Source of the DNA: Hydractinia symbiolongicarpus
Lineage: Eukaryota > Cnidaria > Hydrozoa > Anthoathecata > Hydractiniidae
NCBI RefSeq assembly: GCF_029227915.1
Contig: NC_079888.1
Coordinates: 9,407,001-9,471,000 of the forward strand
DNA: 64,000 nt
Reading direction: 5' to 3'
The translations under genes and the position numbers were made by a program. Shown here piece by piece: positions 60,725 through 64,000 of the stretch (its first letter is position 1; each line of letters starts with the position of its first letter). The notes beneath the pieces were generated by a model. That model did no database searches and was not told the origin of the DNA. It saw nothing but the letters and a program-made list of their open reading frames with translations.

Positions 60725-61230
60725 TTTAATTATTTTTTTATTAAAACTTTCGGTCGTAACCGAAGCCATCATCAGAAATACAACATTTTTGTGAAATTAA
60801 GGTTTGATATGCATATATTTCGAGAATTTAGGTTCAAAGGAGAGAATTTTACAAATATTACGGCTAATATTGTTTTTAAAATTACAGCGTCTGTTATATA
60901 GCTTATTAATTTCAAACTGTTTTTCAATTGGTGGAAATCCGTTAGTGGAATTAGTTCCACATGATTGCGTACAAAATTTTCCAAACGAAGGACTTCTCCT
61001 CTTTCCTTTTCCTGCAATTTCATTTTAAAATATTTGAGATTTCTCATAACCAAAAATTTCGAAAATATTTCATAACAACAAAGTACGCACGTGTCATGCA
61101 TAATTAGTTTCGACCCATTACAGGCGTTCTGATTGGTTAATTTAAAATAACGGTCGTGAAAGTGGCATGTGTTTGCATTTTTTGTATTGTTTACGGAGCT
61201 AACAGAAAGTGTATTCAGCGTATGATGCAA
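60725..61230 (-). mobile_element. Possible 3' end of a retroelement (Penelope/LINE-like), weak
   Basis: On the minus strand a 152-codon frame ends, and is followed directly by TGATGATGGCTTCGGTTACG and ACCGAAAG, a small hairpin (CGGTTACGACCG). This style of ending is common after the last gene of cnidarian retroelements. The frame itself shows no reverse transcriptase or GIY-YIG motif that I can name. Confidence 0.3.
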
Positions 61231-62683
61231 CTAATGTTTCTATCAATACACAAATCCATGCCCTTTATCACATCAGAGATATGAATAGAAAGGAATGTTT
61301 GTACAAAATTTCCCGTATTTATTTTATTATTTTATTCTTGTTTTCGTATTTACACTTTATTCGCTATGAAAACACATGCATTAGTTAGCAACCCACAGCC
61401 ATGCTATAAAAGTGATTTTTTTTCAATGAAAGATTAAACTGAATGGTTAAACTTTGTTGCAGACAGAAGAACTTTACAACGACGATACTCTTCATATTAT
61501 TGTAGGTTGTTTTCTATATATTTCTCGTCTTGCTGTCGAATTTTTTATTACAATAAATATTTAGATTTTATAATAATAATAATGCTTCAAAGTAACAAAT
61601 TTCGGTTTAAGAGGATGCTCTGGACGGGTTTTGATTTTGATCTGGATTTTCAGACGTAAGGGAGGGGCAATGCTTAGACCAAAAAAGAAAAGAAAAGAAA
61701 CTTGGCGTATAATAAGGAAAATAATTCAGACAGGAAAAAGGCGAATTTAATTTTCTTTTTTCTTCTAATAGTAACTTGGGGTCAACCATTTTTTAGCCTG
61801 TTAGAACTTTAGAGATAATTTCAGAGGGATAGCTCGTTAGAGGCATAAGATTTCGTTCGTTAATTGCGGTATCGAATTTCACTTTAAACTTATTCCAAAA
61901 GGAAGCATAATATTTGTACGCTTGTTGATCGATTTCTGTGTATTACGTTATATTTTTTATATCTGTTTTGTGTTGCTAACTGAAAGAGAGTTGAAGAGAA
62001 CTGGATTGTGTCGTGTGCCTAGTTTTTGCTAAAAGACAAAACAACTAATAATACTTGACAAAGGTTAAAGAATTCGTATAAATACCTTTAAATGAAAAAA
62101 ATTATGGCGGCTGAGAAACTCTAGTTTATTAAAAATAGCTAGCTACTGTAGAGTCTCTAATAATTTGAGGACTTTTTAATTCTTCAAATTATCTACTGAT
62201 TATAATCTGTAGCATTTTTTAGTCAAAAAGTGGCGAAAAAAGTTTTTGAGATCCATAGCGTAAGGTAATATTTTGTCTGAATTCTTGGGAGATGGAATTT
62301 TCTAGACGATATGGTATCAACAAAATTGATAAATAATAGATACATGTAGGAAGTCGCAACAATTTTTTAAATCTGTTTTTCACTGGAATGTTAATATAAC
62401 ATATGTCACGAGGAAGAAAATTATCTTACGTATAATTATAGACTGCTGTTCTCGTGCAGATACGTCACTATCTTTATTTCCACGATTTTGTCGTGGACAG
62501 TAGCGATATGAATGACGCAAAAAGATACTTAATCCAATAAATCTTTTATACATTATTTATTTTCTTTTAATTTATACATTCTTCTATTTCTCAGAACGTC
62601 CAGAAGATCATAAAAATTATACAAGAAGCTTCTGCTACAAAAAAGAGCAAAGAATCTTGTAAAAAGACGAAAACAAATTTCAG
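61231..62683. other. Intergenic or 5' UTR/intron, no gene seen
   Basis: AT-rich. An acceptor-like TTTCTATTTCTCAG near 62595 could begin the 5' UTR exon of the gene starting at 62684. Confidence 0.45.
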
Positions 62684-62800
62684 ATGTTTAGCTATGGAGT
62701 AGCCATGTTGTTTGTTGTTGTTTTCTTCGAAACGACCTACAATGTGGCATGTTTAGCTCATTTGGGAAATGGATCAGTTAAAGGCGGGAAAACGCCTGTG
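62684..62800 (+). CDS. Possible first coding exon of a secreted protein (3' partial)
   Basis: ATG opens 39 codons starting MFSYGVAMLFVVVFFETTYN, a convincing signal peptide core. VACLAHLGNGSVKGGKTPV follows, with a strong donor GTAAGT right after 62800 in phase 0. A Lys-rich, ATG-free stretch lies upstream. No following exon was identified before the window ends, so this gene, if real, continues to the right. I do not recognise the product. Confidence 0.4.
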
Positions 62801-64000
62801 GTAAGTCAGTATTTATTTTTTAGTATGATATTTTTATTCATATGTATAAAACTTATACAAATTCTAAAAAATGTTTTTTTCATTCATTGAGGAATAACCG
62901 CATCGGTAAAGGGAAAATATTTTTCCGTCCTGAGTATTTAACGAAATGTTTTTAACGAAAGGTTTTTAAGTCAGCGCTTTGTCGCTGAAATTTTTTACGG
63001 CAAATGAAAGTTTAACACGGAATTGTGGATTTATCCTTAGTTGATGGAATTCAAGAATAGTTATAGATGAGAAATGCTCATGTCAAAGACATAAAAACAG
63101 CACTAGCATGTGATTGGTTATAAATTTTTGACCAGTGAAATCATCAGAATATTTTGGGAAAATTGACAAAATTTTCTGAGAATAGAAAGAAATTATTAGA
63201 CGTTTAACAAAAATTGTTAAGGTTTGACTACAACTAAATTACAATCCCGGGCATAGTTATTTCAAACGGCGGGTTTTTGCAACCTTGTTTCCAGGGCATT
63301 TTTACTTGTTGATAGCTAAAGTTGTTGGCCACTCCGTAAAAACGGCTCAGGGTCCAAAAGACCCTGGGGGCGAGCTTGGGATTTTTTGTTATTTATCGAC
63401 ATGGCGAAACTGATCACCTTCTTAAAACTTTTCGCTTGTGCAGATGTGTAACCCGTGTAAACAGCGTTAAAAATGCGCTATTGAATTTTTATTTCATGTC
63501 CGTATTAGCAAACTATCAAAGCAACGACTACTACGGTCCGAAAATTCGGGAAAATTTAGCATGCTGACGTCGAGAGAAAAATAATTATGGATTTATATTT
63601 TGAAACTAGCTAAATTACCTCAGATTCGGATGCCTAAAGGCAAGTTTTTGCTTGTCTGTTTTTCCACAGAAAGTGATCACATGAGCATGCGCGCTTTGAT
63701 TTTTTCTTGTCTTAAGGGAAAGATTTTTGTTCATTTTATTCCTGGGAGACAGTTAAACCGAGGGCCAGGAAAACAACGAGCCAAGCAAGTTATTACATTT
63801 TTGCAAAAATAGCGTTTTGGTGCTGATGCTGCATATTCAAACTACTCCCAAAAACATCCAGTTTAGGATGGCGTCACTTTTGTCAGTCCGTTTGTTATCA
63901 TAGTGTATGTCTTTTATAAAAGCAGTGCTTATAATTGCTTGTGAGACGAATTCGAAATTCTACCCTCTCCACTTCCAGAATTGTAGTAACATTTGGAAGA
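62801..64000. other. Probable intron/intergenic to window end
   Basis: Short frames only (63376-63567 and 63600-63812), without splice support. Holds one MITE at 63279-63379. Confidence 0.4.
63279..63379. mobile_element. Short MITE of the CCAACCTCGTCC family, diverged
   Basis: Left end GCAACCTTGTTTCCAGGGC, right end CCCTGGGGGCGAGCTTGGG, 101 bp in total. That is the same length as the copy at 695-795. An inner AGGGTCCAAAAGACCCT hairpin is also present. Confidence 0.6.

Overview
This window is animal nuclear DNA: AT-rich, with short GT..AG introns, dense mobile-element debris and protein-coding genes that can be read exon by exon. Two genes are recognisable (creatine kinase, and the ciliary protein DRC11/IQCA1). 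The repeat content, including short elements ending in CCAACCTCGTCCC, Harbinger, pogo/Tigger and piggyBac relatives, tRNA-derived SINEs and a decayed Maverick/Polinton-like cluster, fits a cnidarian, probably a medusozoan. That placement is inference from gene style and remembered repeat families, not from a search.

Layout. 0.4-2.8 kb: the last five exons of a plus-strand creatine kinase gene, whose 5' end lies off the window. 2.8-7.0 kb: intergenic, with a CGTCT-rich degenerate repeat, SINE copies and a 152-bp (TA)n tract. 7.0-22.3 kb: a complete 27-exon plus-strand gene for DRC11/IQCA1 (845 residues predicted, all splice phases consistent). 24.0-25.3 kb: one large plus-strand exon of an unrecognised basic protein. 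27.4-28.6 kb: an internally deleted pogo/Tigger transposon. 29.5-33.3 kb: a compact cluster of small, mostly broken genes on both strands that looks like part of a Maverick/Polinton-like virus-type element, ending beside a perfect 28-bp-arm hairpin. 35.4-35.8 kb: a MITE. 37.3-38.0 kb: a broken integrase. 40.5-46.3 kb: a complete 8-exon minus-strand gene for a secreted, glycosylation-site-rich protein with five tandem two-cysteine modules and an acidic tail, which I do not recognise. 45.0-45.7 kb, inside its first intron: an intact piggyBac-type MITE with TTAA target duplications. 53.2-54.1 kb: a truncated Harbinger element with both of its usual genes. 57.3-59.9 kb: a 255-bp near-identical direct repeat. 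60.3 kb: a good copy of a tRNA-Thr-derived SINE. 62.7 kb: a possible signal-peptide first exon of a gene running off the right edge.

How genes may relate. DRC11 is part of the axonemal nexin-dynein regulatory complex, and creatine kinase buffers ATP, including in flagella, so their adjacency on one strand is suggestive but not evidence of co-regulation. The most novel-looking material is the secreted cysteine-module gene (40.5-46.3 kb). The next is the virus-like gene cluster with its terminal hairpin (29.5-33.3 kb).
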